Made by a program: the position numbers and the translations under genes. Below, piece after piece: positions 21,307 through 29,030 of a DNA stretch of 64,000 bases. This DNA is from Thioalkalivibrio sulfidiphilus HL-EbGr7 (GTDB taxonomy: Bacteria; Pseudomonadota; Gammaproteobacteria; Ectothiorhodospirales; Ectothiorhodospiraceae). Position 1 is the first letter of the stretch; every line of letters begins with the position of its first letter. The stretch lies in assembly GCF_000021985.1 (NCBI RefSeq), contig NC_011901.1, forward strand, positions 62,001-126,000. The letters are read 5' to 3'. The notes beneath the pieces were generated by a model. That model did not search any database. It worked only from the letters and a program-made list of their open reading frames with translations, and was not told the origin of the DNA.

Positions 21307-22497
21307 ATGAACGAACTTCACAGTTCTGATCCCCGCAAGGCTCAGGTCATCTCCATGGCGAGAGAGGCCGCCCGTCGGCGTACGGCGCCGGCCCAGTGGC
21401 GTTCCGGCCATGCCGAGGGCGAAGGCGAGTACGAGTACACGCCGCCGGCTGCCCGCATGCGCCTGGTGATCGTGGACGATCAGTCCACCGGAAGGCGCAT
21501 CCTGCGGGAGCTGCTCCAGGACGTGGGTCAGGGGGTGGAGATCGTCGACTATGCCGCGCCCCAGGATGCCCTGCTGGATGTGCGCGAGAACCTGCCGGAC
21601 CTGATCGTCACCGACTACCGCATGCCCGGGATGAACGGCACCCAGTTAATCCGCGCCGTGCGCGCCCTGCCCGGCGGCGCCGACGTGCCCATCGTGGTGG
21701 TGACCGTGCTCGAGGACCGCAACGTGCGCTACGAGGCCCTGGAGGCCGGCGCCACGGATTTCCTGTCCCGCCCCCTGGACCCGGTGGAATGCAGGGTGCG
21801 CTGCCGCAACCTGCTGCAACTGCGCCGCCAGGGGCGCCTGGTGCGCAAGCGCGCCCAGTGGCTGGAGCAGCGGGTGCTCGCCGCCACCCAGGAGGTCATC
21901 AAGCGGGAACGGGAGACCCTGTTCCGCCTCGCCAAGGCGGGGGAATACCGGGACGAGGGCACGGGTAACCACGTGCTGCGCATGGCCCGCTACGCCCGCT
22001 GCGTGGCCGAGGCCCTGGGCCTGGACGAGGTGCTGTGCGAGACCATCGAGCTGGCCGCGCCGATGCACGACATCGGCAAGATCGGCGTGCCGGACCATAT
22101 CCTGCTCAAGCCCGGTGAGCTCACCCCGGACGAGCGCGAGATCATGATGCGCCATGCCAGCATCGGTCATCAGATCCTCATGGAATCCGATTCGCGCTAC
22201 ATCCAGATGGGCGCGGTGATCGCCCTGAGCCACCACGAGCGCTGGGACGGCGCCGGCTATCCCCAGGGGCTCGCCGGCGAGGCCATCCCCCTGCCGGCGC
22301 GCATCGTCGCCGTGGCCGATGTCTATGACGCCCTGCGTTCCGACCGCCCCTACAAGTCCGCCTGGAACCGGGATGCGGCCTGCGATTTCCTGCGTGACGA
22401 GGCCGGCAGGCGCTTCGACCCCACCGTGGTGGCCGCCTTCCTGAGCTGCTTCGAGCGTATCTGCCAGGTCGAGGACAGCTTGCGCGACACGACCTAG
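21307..22497 (+). CDS. rpfG: RpfG-like response regulator with HD-GYP phosphodiesterase
   Basis: 396 aa (ATG 21307; ATG 21298 is possible). Receiver domain (about 50-170) with Asp103 in VTDYRMPGMNG, then an HD-GYP domain with HDIGKIG, HHERWDGAGYP and AVADVYDALRS, all metal- and substrate-binding residues in place, so it should degrade c-di-GMP. The RDEGTGNHVLRMARY linker is characteristic of RpfG. The hybrid kinase directly downstream is RpfC-like and rpfF lies 3.2 kb away, completing a DSF circuit. Confidence 0.88.
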   Translation: MNELHSSDPRKAQVISMAREAARRRTAPAQWRSGHAEGEGEYEYTPPAARMRLVIVDDQSTGRRILRELLQDVGQGVEIVDYAAPQDALLDVRENLPDLIVTDYRMPGMNGTQLIRAVRALPGGADVPIVVVTVLEDRNVRYEALEAGATDFLSRPLDPVECRVRCRNLLQLRRQGRLVRKRAQWLEQRVLAATQEVIKRERETLFRLAKAGEYRDEGTGNHVLRMARYARCVAEALGLDEVLCETIELAAPMHDIGKIGVPDHILLKPGELTPDEREIMMRHASIGHQILMESDSRYIQMGAVIALSHHERWDGAGYPQGLAGEAIPLPARIVAVADVYDALRSDRPYKSAWNRDAACDFLRDEAGRRFDPTVVAAFLSCFERICQVEDSLRDTT

Positions 22498-22563
22498 GGT
22501 GCGAGCATTTTTCCAGTGGTTCGCCCACACATGGCGGGCGGGCCGGCTCCCGGGAGGGCCGCC

Positions 22564-25164
22564 GTGAACGATCCCAGACAACGCCCGAGCGGCTCGGGCC
22601 AGGCCTCGCCGTCGGCGCTAGCCATGATTCGCCAGCGCCTGGCCTCCCGTGCCGACAGTGAACACCAGCAGGCGCTGCTGCGCCTGGTCATCGGCCTGGC
22701 GGTGTTCGTCTATTTCCACTCGCCCCTGTTCGCGGCGGTGGTGGATCCCCCCGCCCTGGAATACGCCCGTCTGGGCAGCACCCTGTTCCTGGCCTTTTCC
22801 CTGGGAATCTTCCTGGCCATCCTGCTGTGGCCGGAACCCAGTCCCTCGCGGCGTCTGCTGGGTCTGGCGGGGGACATGACCGGCGCCTCCCTGAGCCTGC
22901 TGCTGGGTGGCGAGGCCGGCGCGCCGATCCTGGCGGTGTACCTGTGGGTCATCGTGGGCAACGGTTTTCGCTACGGCCTGCCCTACCTGTACGCCGCCAC
23001 GGTGATGGCCCTGGCCGGGTTTGCGGTGGTGTTTACGCTCAGTCCCTTCTGGTCCACCCACCCGGTGTTCAGCTTCAGCCTGATGCTGGTGCTGATCCTG
23101 GTGCCCCTGTATACCGCCACCCTGCTGCGCACCCTCAAGGGCGCCATCGACCGGGCCAACGAGGCCAACCAGGCCAAGCCCCGTTTCCTGGCCAACATGA
23201 GCCACGAGCTGCGCACCCCGCTCAACGGCGTGATCGGCATGAGCGACCTGCTCATGGACACGCCGCTCAACGACGAGCAGCGCGACCTGGGTCGATCCAT
23301 CCACACCTCCGCCCGGGTGCTGCTGGGCCTGATCGAGAACATCCTGGACATCTCGCGCATCGAGTCAGGCAAGCTCAGCAGTGAGCGGGAGGATTTCGAC
23401 CTGCATCGCCTGGTGCACGGCACCCTGGGCATGTTCGAGGCCCAGGCCCGCGGCAAGGGTCTGCACCTGGGCGCGCGCATCGACCCCAGCGTGCCCTTTG
23501 CCCTGCATGGCGACGCCCTGCACCTGCGCCAGGTGCTGGTGAACCTGATCGGCAACGCGCTGAAGTTCACCGAACGGGGCCAGGTGGAGCTCTCCGTGCA
23601 GCTGCTGGAAGCGCCCGCCGAGGATGCGGTGCGCCTGCGCTTCAAGGTGCGCGACACGGGCATCGGCATCCCGGAGGAGGCCCAGGCGCGCATCTTCGAG
23701 AGCTTCGAGCAGGCGGACACCACCGTCACCCGTCGCTATGGCGGCACCGGGCTCGGCACCACCATCGCCCGGCAGCTGGTGCAGCTGATGGGCGGGACCA
23801 TGGGCCTGGAAAGCCGCGTGGGAGAGGGCACCACCTTCTACTTCGACCTGCCCCTGGGCCGGCAGGCGATCCCGGAGGAGGCAAGCCACGGCGCGCTGGC
23901 CTCGGAAGGCAGCCGGGTGCTCATCCTGGCCGAGGACAAGCTCGCCGCCGGTCTCGGCGAACTGCTCACGGGCTGGGGACTGGTGCCGGAGTCCGCGGAA
24001 AGCCCGCCCCAGGCCCTGGCACGCCTGTTCCACGGCGGCGAGAACCCGTCTGAGCCCCATGCGGTGGTGCTGGTCCAGCGGCGCATGCTGGGCGCCGATC
24101 CCGCCCATTTCCTGGGCCTGCTGCGTCAGGACGCGAGCCTGCGACGCCTGCCCCTGATCCTGCTGGATGAGGGCGCGGCGGGTCCGGCCCAGGACGTCTG
24201 GCTGCGTGCCGGCTATTCTGCCGTGCTGGGGGCGCCGCCGGACAAGACCCTGCTGTTCAACGCCCTGCACGCGGCACAAAGTGCGACGGAGCCCGCGGAA
24301 AACGTGGTCTCCCTGGCCGACCATTATCGCAGCCGTGCCGGCGGTGTCCGTGCCCTGCGCATCCTGGTGGCCGAGGACAACACGGTCAACCAGCAGGTCA
24401 TCTCGGGCATCCTCGAGCGGGCCGGCCACAAGGTGACGGTGGTCGGCAACGGCGAGGCGGCGCTGGACCTGCTGTCCGCCCGGGCGCGGGATTTCGATCT
24501 CATGATCCTGGACATGAACATGCCCGTGATGGGCGGGCTGGATGTGCTCAAGGCCAGGGGCTTCATGGCCGAGGAGGCCAGGTTGCCGGCCATCGTGCTG
24601 ACGGCCGATGCCACCACGGAGGCCCTGGTGGCCTGCCGCGAGGCAGGCGCCGAGGCCTACCTGACCAAGCCGCTGGACGCCCGGCGCCTGCTGGACACGG
24701 TGGCGGGGCTGGCCCTGCAGGGCGCCACGAGACCTGCAACCCTGGAGACGCGGCCCGAGCCAGCCGCGCCACAAACTGCGACAAAGGAGGTCGATGTGCT
24801 CAATTCGGAAGTCCTGGACAGCCTGGTGCGCCTCGGTTCGGGGCCGGTGTTCCTGATGGATCTGCTGGATGGTTTCCGGCGTGATGGCGAGCAACAGCTT
24901 GCCGACCTGCGTCAGGCGGTCACCATGAACGATTACCCGCGCATGCGCGACGCCCTACATGCCCTCAAGGGCAGCGCCGGGGAGATGGGTGGCGCCCTGC
25001 TGGTGCGCCTGTGCCAGGCGGCGGAGGGGCTCAAGCCCTATGAACTGGGCACGGACAAGCCCGCCACCTACGTGACCCACATCGAACAGGCCTTCCGCGA
25101 GACCTGTGCCGGGGTGGACGCCTACCTGCGCCGCCGGCGCGGCGATGCCGATGCGCTGACCTGA
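22564..25164 (+). CDS. rpfC: RpfC-like hybrid histidine kinase (DSF sensor)
   Basis: 866 aa from GTG 22564, which has GGGAGG seven bases upstream (an earlier in-frame GTG at 22516 lacks one). Five or six transmembrane helices (about 35-185) form the RpfC-type input region, followed by HisKA with His214 ([12 protein letters not shown]), HATPase_c ([22 protein letters not shown]), a receiver-like domain lacking a clear phospho-Asp (about 450-575), a true receiver with Asp650 (MILDMNMP) and an HPt domain with His799 ([12 protein letters not shown]). It senses diffusible signal factor fatty acids and controls RpfG. The extra pseudo-receiver is unusual compared with Xanthomonas RpfC. Confidence 0.87.
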   Translation: MNDPRQRPSGSGQASPSALAMIRQRLASRADSEHQQALLRLVIGLAVFVYFHSPLFAAVVDPPALEYARLGSTLFLAFSLGIFLAILLWPEPSPSRRLLGLAGDMTGASLSLLLGGEAGAPILAVYLWVIVGNGFRYGLPYLYAATVMALAGFAVVFTLSPFWSTHPVFSFSLMLVLILVPLYTATLLRTLKGAIDRANEANQAKPRFLANMSHELRTPLNGVIGMSDLLMDTPLNDEQRDLGRSIHTSARVLLGLIENILDISRIESGKLSSEREDFDLHRLVHGTLGMFEAQARGKGLHLGARIDPSVPFALHGDALHLRQVLVNLIGNALKFTERGQVELSVQLLEAPAEDAVRLRFKVRDTGIGIPEEAQARIFESFEQADTTVTRRYGGTGLGTTIARQLVQLMGGTMGLESRVGEGTTFYFDLPLGRQAIPEEASHGALASEGSRVLILAEDKLAAGLGELLTGWGLVPESAESPPQALARLFHGGENPSEPHAVVLVQRRMLGADPAHFLGLLRQDASLRRLPLILLDEGAAGPAQDVWLRAGYSAVLGAPPDKTLLFNALHAAQSATEPAENVVSLADHYRSRAGGVRALRILVAEDNTVNQQVISGILERAGHKVTVVGNGEAALDLLSARARDFDLMILDMNMPVMGGLDVLKARGFMAEEARLPAIVLTADATTEALVACREAGAEAYLTKPLDARRLLDTVAGLALQGATRPATLETRPEPAAPQTATKEVDVLNSEVLDSLVRLGSGPVFLMDLLDGFRRDGEQQLADLRQAVTMNDYPRMRDALHALKGSAGEMGGALLVRLCQAAEGLKPYELGTDKPATYVTHIEQAFRETCAGVDAYLRRRRGDADALT

Positions 25165-25211
25165 GCCGCGCCTGCAGCGATTGCAGGTGCGGTGCCTGCT
25201 CAGGACCCGCC

Positions 25212-25474
25212 CTAGCCCGCATATCTCACCGGTCGGACACCGGCGGGCGTGCAACAGGTTGATACACCAGTGAAATACGTCAAAATGGTGGCCGACCTCA
25301 GCATCACAGTCTGTTCCCGCCGGTGTCCTATCGCGGTTCAGGCTCGTCTTCGCGTCCGTAGGCTTGCTCTTCACTCAACCCATAGCGATTGCTATGGGGT
25401 TTCGCTCCAGAGCGGCGCCTACAGACACGAATCCTTCGCCTGCTCCCGCGATACCGGTGAGATATGCGGGCTAG
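25212..25474. mobile_element. 263-bp inverted-repeat element A (MITE-like), no coding capacity
   Basis: Bounded by a perfect 22-bp inverted repeat: 25212-25233 (starts CTAGCCCGCATATCTCACC) and 25453-25474. In the middle is a perfect hairpin CCCATAGC-GATT-GCTATGGG (25379-25398) nested inside GTAGGC/GCCTAC. Shares termini (CCCGCATAT), length, the 11-mer CTTGCTCTTCA and the central hairpin with element B at 59331. Located between rpfC and rpfF. No transposase reading frame. Confidence 0.7.
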
Positions 25475-25500
25475 TAAATCCAGACGATTTGTACATAGGT

Positions 25501-25567
25501 AGGTCGGGCTTCAGCCCGACGCAGCGGCGCTCGATCAAGCCATGGGTGTCGGGCTAAAGCCCGACCC
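25501..25567. repeat. pair of REP-type palindromes
   Basis: Two copies of GTCGGGCT-NN-AGCCCGAC (25503-25520 and 25548-25565), in opposite orientation judged by flanks (AGGTCGGG left, CCCGACCCA right). This is a familiar bacterial REP/BIME arrangement. Confidence 0.8.
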
Positions 25568-25631
25568 ACGAAGCGATCATGGTCCACGATCGGCCCGATG
25601 TACCAAGCTTTCGAAACCGCAGACCTAAGCG

Positions 25632-25673
25632 AAAAAACCGCTGAACGTACCCCTCCGCGGGGTACGTTCAGCG
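25632..25673 (-). terminator. Rho-independent terminator of rpfF
   Basis: A perfect 15-bp stem (CGCTGAACGTACCCC with its complement) and five-base loop, followed on the minus strand by six U. Positioned 30 bp after the rpfF stop. Confidence 0.88.
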
Positions 25674-25702
25674 CAGTGTCAGGCTCGATCCCTGCCGCGG
25701 CC

Positions 25703-26578
25703 TCATGCCGCGTCGCGGCCGCGGGCCGACTGCCGGGCCACCAGCCTTTCCATCATGCGCAGATCACGGGGGGTCAGCCGCAGGGCGGCGTCCACCCAGA
25801 TCTCCGTGATGCCGATCAGCTCCTCACGGGTCACCGGATTGCTCAGCCGCTTGGCGGCGCGCAGGGCACGGAAGCCGTTGCGGGCACGGTTTTCCCGGGC
25901 GATGTAGTCATACACCGCCTGCTCCCCCTGGCCGTCTTCCGCCAGCACGTCCACCACGCCCATGGCATGCAGTTCCTCGGCGGTGTGGATCCTGCCCGAC
26001 AGGATCAGCCGCTCGGCGCGCACCGGGTCCAGCTTGCGGGACAGCAGGCTGTAGGCGCCCATGCCCGGGAACAGGTTGAACAGGATCTCCGGCAGGCCCA
26101 TCCGCGCGCTGCGCTCGGCGATCAGCACGTGGGCGGACATGGCGCCCTCGAAGCCGCCTCCCAGGGCCTCGCCCTGCACCAGGGAGATGGTGGTGATGTC
26201 GCGGCCGTCGATACCGCTGATGTTGGTCCAGAGCATGTCGATGCAGGCATGGGCATAGCGCTGCAGGCTCTGGCGGTCGCCGGCCTCCACCAGGCTGCGG
26301 AACAGGGCCAGGTCACCCCCCAGGTTGAAGATCCCCGGGACCTTGGAGGCCAGCACCATGTAGTCGATGCCCGCATCCTCGGGTGCATCCAGCCGGTGGG
26401 CCATGTCATCCCGGAAGCTGGACAGCTCGGACAGCAGGTCCGGGCTGAAGCAGGGGCGCGGCTGTGCGTGCATGTAGTACCACATGACGCGGTGCTGCGT
26501 GTCCAGCCAGGTGGACAGGTTCGGCTGGCTGGGTTCCTGGGCGTGCTCGGGGATCTGGATCTGGGGCAGGTGGCTCAT
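25703..26578 (-). CDS. rpfF: DSF synthase (RpfF)
   Basis: 291-aa crotonase-fold enzyme making diffusible signal factor (cis-2-unsaturated fatty acids) from acyl-ACP. Recognised by MWYYMHAQPRPCF near the N-terminus, GEALGGGFEGAMSAH and GLPEILFNLFPGMGAYSL. The two catalytic glutamates appear as Glu144 (GGGFE) and Glu164 (GLPE), with the same 20-residue spacing as in Xanthomonas RpfF. It is convergent with rpfC, separated by element A and REP sequences, not in an operon with it. No rpfB is in view. Confidence 0.9.
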   Translation of the reverse strand: MSHLPQIQIPEHAQEPSQPNLSTWLDTQHRVMWYYMHAQPRPCFSPDLLSELSSFRDDMAHRLDAPEDAGIDYMVLASKVPGIFNLGGDLALFRSLVEAGDRQSLQRYAHACIDMLWTNISGIDGRDITTISLVQGEALGGGFEGAMSAHVLIAERSARMGLPEILFNLFPGMGAYSLLSRKLDPVRAERLILSGRIHTAEELHAMGVVDVLAEDGQGEQAVYDYIARENRARNGFRALRAAKRLSNPVTREELIGITEIWVDAALRLTPRDLRMMERLVARQSARGRDAA

Positions 26579-26787
26579 GGCAGTACTCCTTGGGGATGAC
26601 CCCTGGGTGGGATGGACACATCTTCCATGTTAGGAGCCGCCGGGCCAGTTAAGTTGCAGTGCATCACATTCCGGAGTGAAACACGGCCGTCATCTGGGAA
26701 AATCAGGGGTTTGCGCCAAATTGGCGCAGGCTGGCCCGCAGGTCGGGGCCGTAGCAGAGGGGTGGTGAGATAGGCGGGCTGGGCGTG

Positions 26788-27720
26788 TCAGCCCGCCCAG
26801 TGGCGTTGCAGCCCGGATTCCTCGGCGATGCGGGTGGCGAGCACGGCACGGGCCCGATCGCCGTCGTGGCCCAGCATGAGCAGTTCCAGCCAGGCGTCCA
26901 GGGCCGCCAGGCGCAGCAGCACCGGCCAAGCGCCCCGTTCGATGGCCTTCAGCGGGCGCAGGCGATGGTAGGCGTTGAGCAGGGCGGCGCTCAGGCTGCG
27001 GTCCAGGCGCCCGTCCGGACCCCGGCAGCAGTCGTTGACCGCCACCGCCACGTCCAGCAGCAGGGCATGGCGACAGGCATGGCCGAAGCCGGTGAGCCCG
27101 ACTTCGCCCCGTTCGTCGAACACCAGCCGCCGGCGATTGGGGGCGCCGTGGACGATACCCTGGGGCAGATCGCCGAAGCGGTACAGCCCCTGATAGCGCA
27201 CCTCTTCCTGGAGCAGGGCCTGGTCAGCCTGCGCCAGATAGGGCGAGAGGATCTCGACGCACTGGCGACGCCAGCGGTGGCTGCGATGGGGTTCCCGGGC
27301 GGACTCGAAGTCCTGGCAGGCGACATGAATGCGGCCCAGCAGTGCGCCCACCCGGGCGCAGTCCTCGGCGCTGAACTGTTCCAGATGCCGGCCCTCGGGC
27401 CAGCGCACCAGGGCACCGGGATAGTCCCCCAGGGGGCGGATCCAGGCGCCGTCCCGGCCGCGCACCACGCTCGGCACCGGCAGTGCATGGCCCGCCAGGT
27501 GATCCAGCAGCGCCTCCAGGAAGGTGTCGGTCATGCCCGGGCCCACGAGCCAGAAATGCCCGGTGTCGGTGATCACGTGCCCGCGCCGCCCGCGCCGCCC
27601 CGGGTGGAATTCCTGCAGGGGGCCCAGATCGTAGGCGGCGAGAAACGCCTCCAGCTCCCCACGGGTGGGCAGCGGGTTGCAGGGCGGGGGAAACGGGCTG
27701 GCGTGGGGGACGGAACTCAC
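26788..27720 (-). CDS. thrB: degenerate ThrB-like (APH-fold) protein, probable pseudokinase
   Basis: 310 aa, positioned as in Pseudomonas where thrB (homoserine kinase II), a DUF2782 gene and polA are neighbours. The fold is recognisable (LEAFLAAYDLGPL, LDVAVAVND, AYHRLRPL), but the catalytic apparatus is eroded: the catalytic-loop HGDLFxDN of relatives reads HGAPNRRR (191-198), the Mg-binding IDF reads TGF (210-212), and the Gly-rich nucleotide loop is replaced by RRGRRGH. It therefore should not phosphorylate homoserine. It is translationally coupled to the upstream DUF2782 gene (GTGA overlap at 27717), which argues for retained expression rather than a dead remnant. Confidence 0.78.
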   Translation of the reverse strand: MSSVPHASPFPPPCNPLPTRGELEAFLAAYDLGPLQEFHPGRRGRRGHVITDTGHFWLVGPGMTDTFLEALLDHLAGHALPVPSVVRGRDGAWIRPLGDYPGALVRWPEGRHLEQFSAEDCARVGALLGRIHVACQDFESAREPHRSHRWRRQCVEILSPYLAQADQALLQEEVRYQGLYRFGDLPQGIVHGAPNRRRLVFDERGEVGLTGFGHACRHALLLDVAVAVNDCCRGPDGRLDRSLSAALLNAYHRLRPLKAIERGAWPVLLRLAALDAWLELLMLGHDGDRARAVLATRIAEESGLQRHWAG

Positions 27721-28043
27721 CAGCGGAAAATGGTCCAGGCGGGGATCATGAGCCCCGGGTCCAGCTCGTGGGCGCGGGAATCCAGGTTGCCGTCACCGTC
27801 GGTGTCCACCAGGTAATAGGGCGGGCCGCTGGTGGGGGTGATGCGCACCATGTACAGCTGGCCGTGCAGGCGGTATTCCTCGATGATCTCCCCGTCGCGG
27901 CGGATGATGGTCACCTGGGGCTCCATGATCTCCCGGGTCACCGCTTCGCTGTCGTCCAGCAGGGGCGGCGGGGGCGGCACCTCGGCAAATGCGAGGCCCG
28001 GTATCAGCAGTGCGGCGGCAAGCAGGCTGGTCTTCATCATCAC
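27717..28043 (-). CDS. DUF2782 secreted protein
   Basis: 108-aa exported protein with signal peptide (MMMKTSLLAAALLIPGLAFA) and a DUF2782 domain (PQVTIIRRDGEIIEEYRL, then YYLVDTDGDGNLDSR). Function unknown. It is sandwiched with overlapping codons between the LOG gene (ATGA at 28040) and the thrB-like gene, an arrangement conserved next to polA in Pseudomonas. Confidence 0.85.
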   Translation of the reverse strand: MMMKTSLLAAALLIPGLAFAEVPPPPPLLDDSEAVTREIMEPQVTIIRRDGEIIEEYRLHGQLYMVRITPTSGPPYYLVDTDGDGNLDSRAHELDPGLMIPAWTIFRW

Positions 28044-28765
28044 AGCTCCATGAGCTTTTCTTTCTCTTCCGGCGAGGGCTCGAAACCCCGGGCCTCGTAG
28101 TAGTCGAAGATGGCGTTGACCGCGTCACTGGGCTCGTCCACCAGGGTGTAGAGCTTGAGATCGGACTCGTCGATGGTGCCCTGGGCCACCAGGGTGTCCT
28201 CGAACCAGTCCAGCAGCCCCTTCCAGAAGGCGCTGTGCACCAGGATGATGGGGATGCGCCGGGTCTTGCCGGTCTGCACCAGGGTGAGGATCTCCGCCAG
28301 CTCGTCCAGGGTGCCGAAACCGCCGGGCAGCACCACGTAGGCGGAGGCGTATTTCACGAACATCACCTTGCGGGAGAAGAAGTGCCTGAAGCCCAGGGAG
28401 ATGTCCTGGTAGTCGTTGGCGGTCTGCTCGTGGGGCAGAGCGATGTTCAAGCCGATGCTGGGTGACTTGCCGCCGAAGGCGCCCTTGTTGGCGGCCTCCA
28501 TGATGCCCGGCCCGCCGCCGCTGACCACTGCGAAGCCCGCGTCCGAGAGCTCCCGGGCGATCTCCTCCGCCAGCTTGTAGATGGGGTTGTCCGGCTGGAT
28601 GCGCGCCGAGCCGAAGATGCTCACCGAGGGCTTGATGCGCGCCAGGCGTTCGAAGCCCTCCACGAACTCAGCCATGATCTGGAAGATCTTCCAGCTCTCG
28701 CGGGTGAGCACGGTGTCGTCGATGGGCTGCAGCCCGGGATGGCTGTGACGGGAAGTGGGATTCAT
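28040..28765 (-). CDS. LOG-family nucleotide 5'-monophosphate phosphoribohydrolase-type protein
   Basis: 241 aa with the two LOG signatures, SGGGPGIMEAANKGA and PGGFGTLDELAE. The family is often mis-annotated as lysine decarboxylase; characterised members remove the base from nucleotide or cytokinin ribotides. First gene of the three-gene minus-strand unit diverging from polA. Confidence 0.9.
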   Translation of the reverse strand: MNPTSRHSHPGLQPIDDTVLTRESWKIFQIMAEFVEGFERLARIKPSVSIFGSARIQPDNPIYKLAEEIARELSDAGFAVVSGGGPGIMEAANKGAFGGKSPSIGLNIALPHEQTANDYQDISLGFRHFFSRKVMFVKYASAYVVLPGGFGTLDELAEILTLVQTGKTRRIPIILVHSAFWKGLLDWFEDTLVAQGTIDESDLKLYTLVDEPSDAVNAIFDYYEARGFEPSPEEKEKLMEL

Positions 28766-28844
28766 GGTGCGGTGTATCTCGAAGGGTTGATGGCTAGCTT
28801 ATCCCCAAACCGGAGGCGGGTAAAACGGCGTGGATCGGCTGATC

Positions 28845-28938
28845 ACGCAAAGCCCGCAGAGACGCAGAGGGCGCAAAGGTTTTGGGGTTCAAGACGTCAT
28901 CACTTTGCGGTCTCTGCGTCTCCGCGCCCTTTGCGTCC
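28845..28938. repeat. 9-bp repeat hairpin (CGCAAAGG/CGCAGAG family)
   Basis: Left arm CGCAAAGCC, CGCAGAGAC, GCAGAGGGC, GCAAAGG in 9-bp register; right arm (28902-28938) is the inverted counterpart. Lies between divergent promoters of the LOG gene and polA. Confidence 0.85.
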
Positions 28939-29030
28939 AATAGAGAGGCTGGGGGGCGCCCGGGTTTTCCAATCCGCAGGCCGAAACACCATAATGCTGC
29001 CACAGACCTGAACCCCCGGAGTGAGACCCC

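Noticed and set aside
25249-25557. Small open frame of about 100 codons between rpfC and rpfF
   Set aside because: It lies almost wholly inside element A and the REP sequences and has no ribosome-binding site or family features.
26640-26690. CRP-type operator upstream of rpfF (TCACATTCCGGAGTGA)
   Set aside because: The half-sites are in the wrong orientation (TCAC-N8-GTGA rather than GTGA-N6-TCAC) and the alternative pairing has only one good half.
26773-26797. Terminator at the 3' end of the thrB-like gene
   Set aside because: A GGCGGGCT/AGCCCGCC stem is present, but no U-run follows on the minus strand and the stem overlaps the stop codon.
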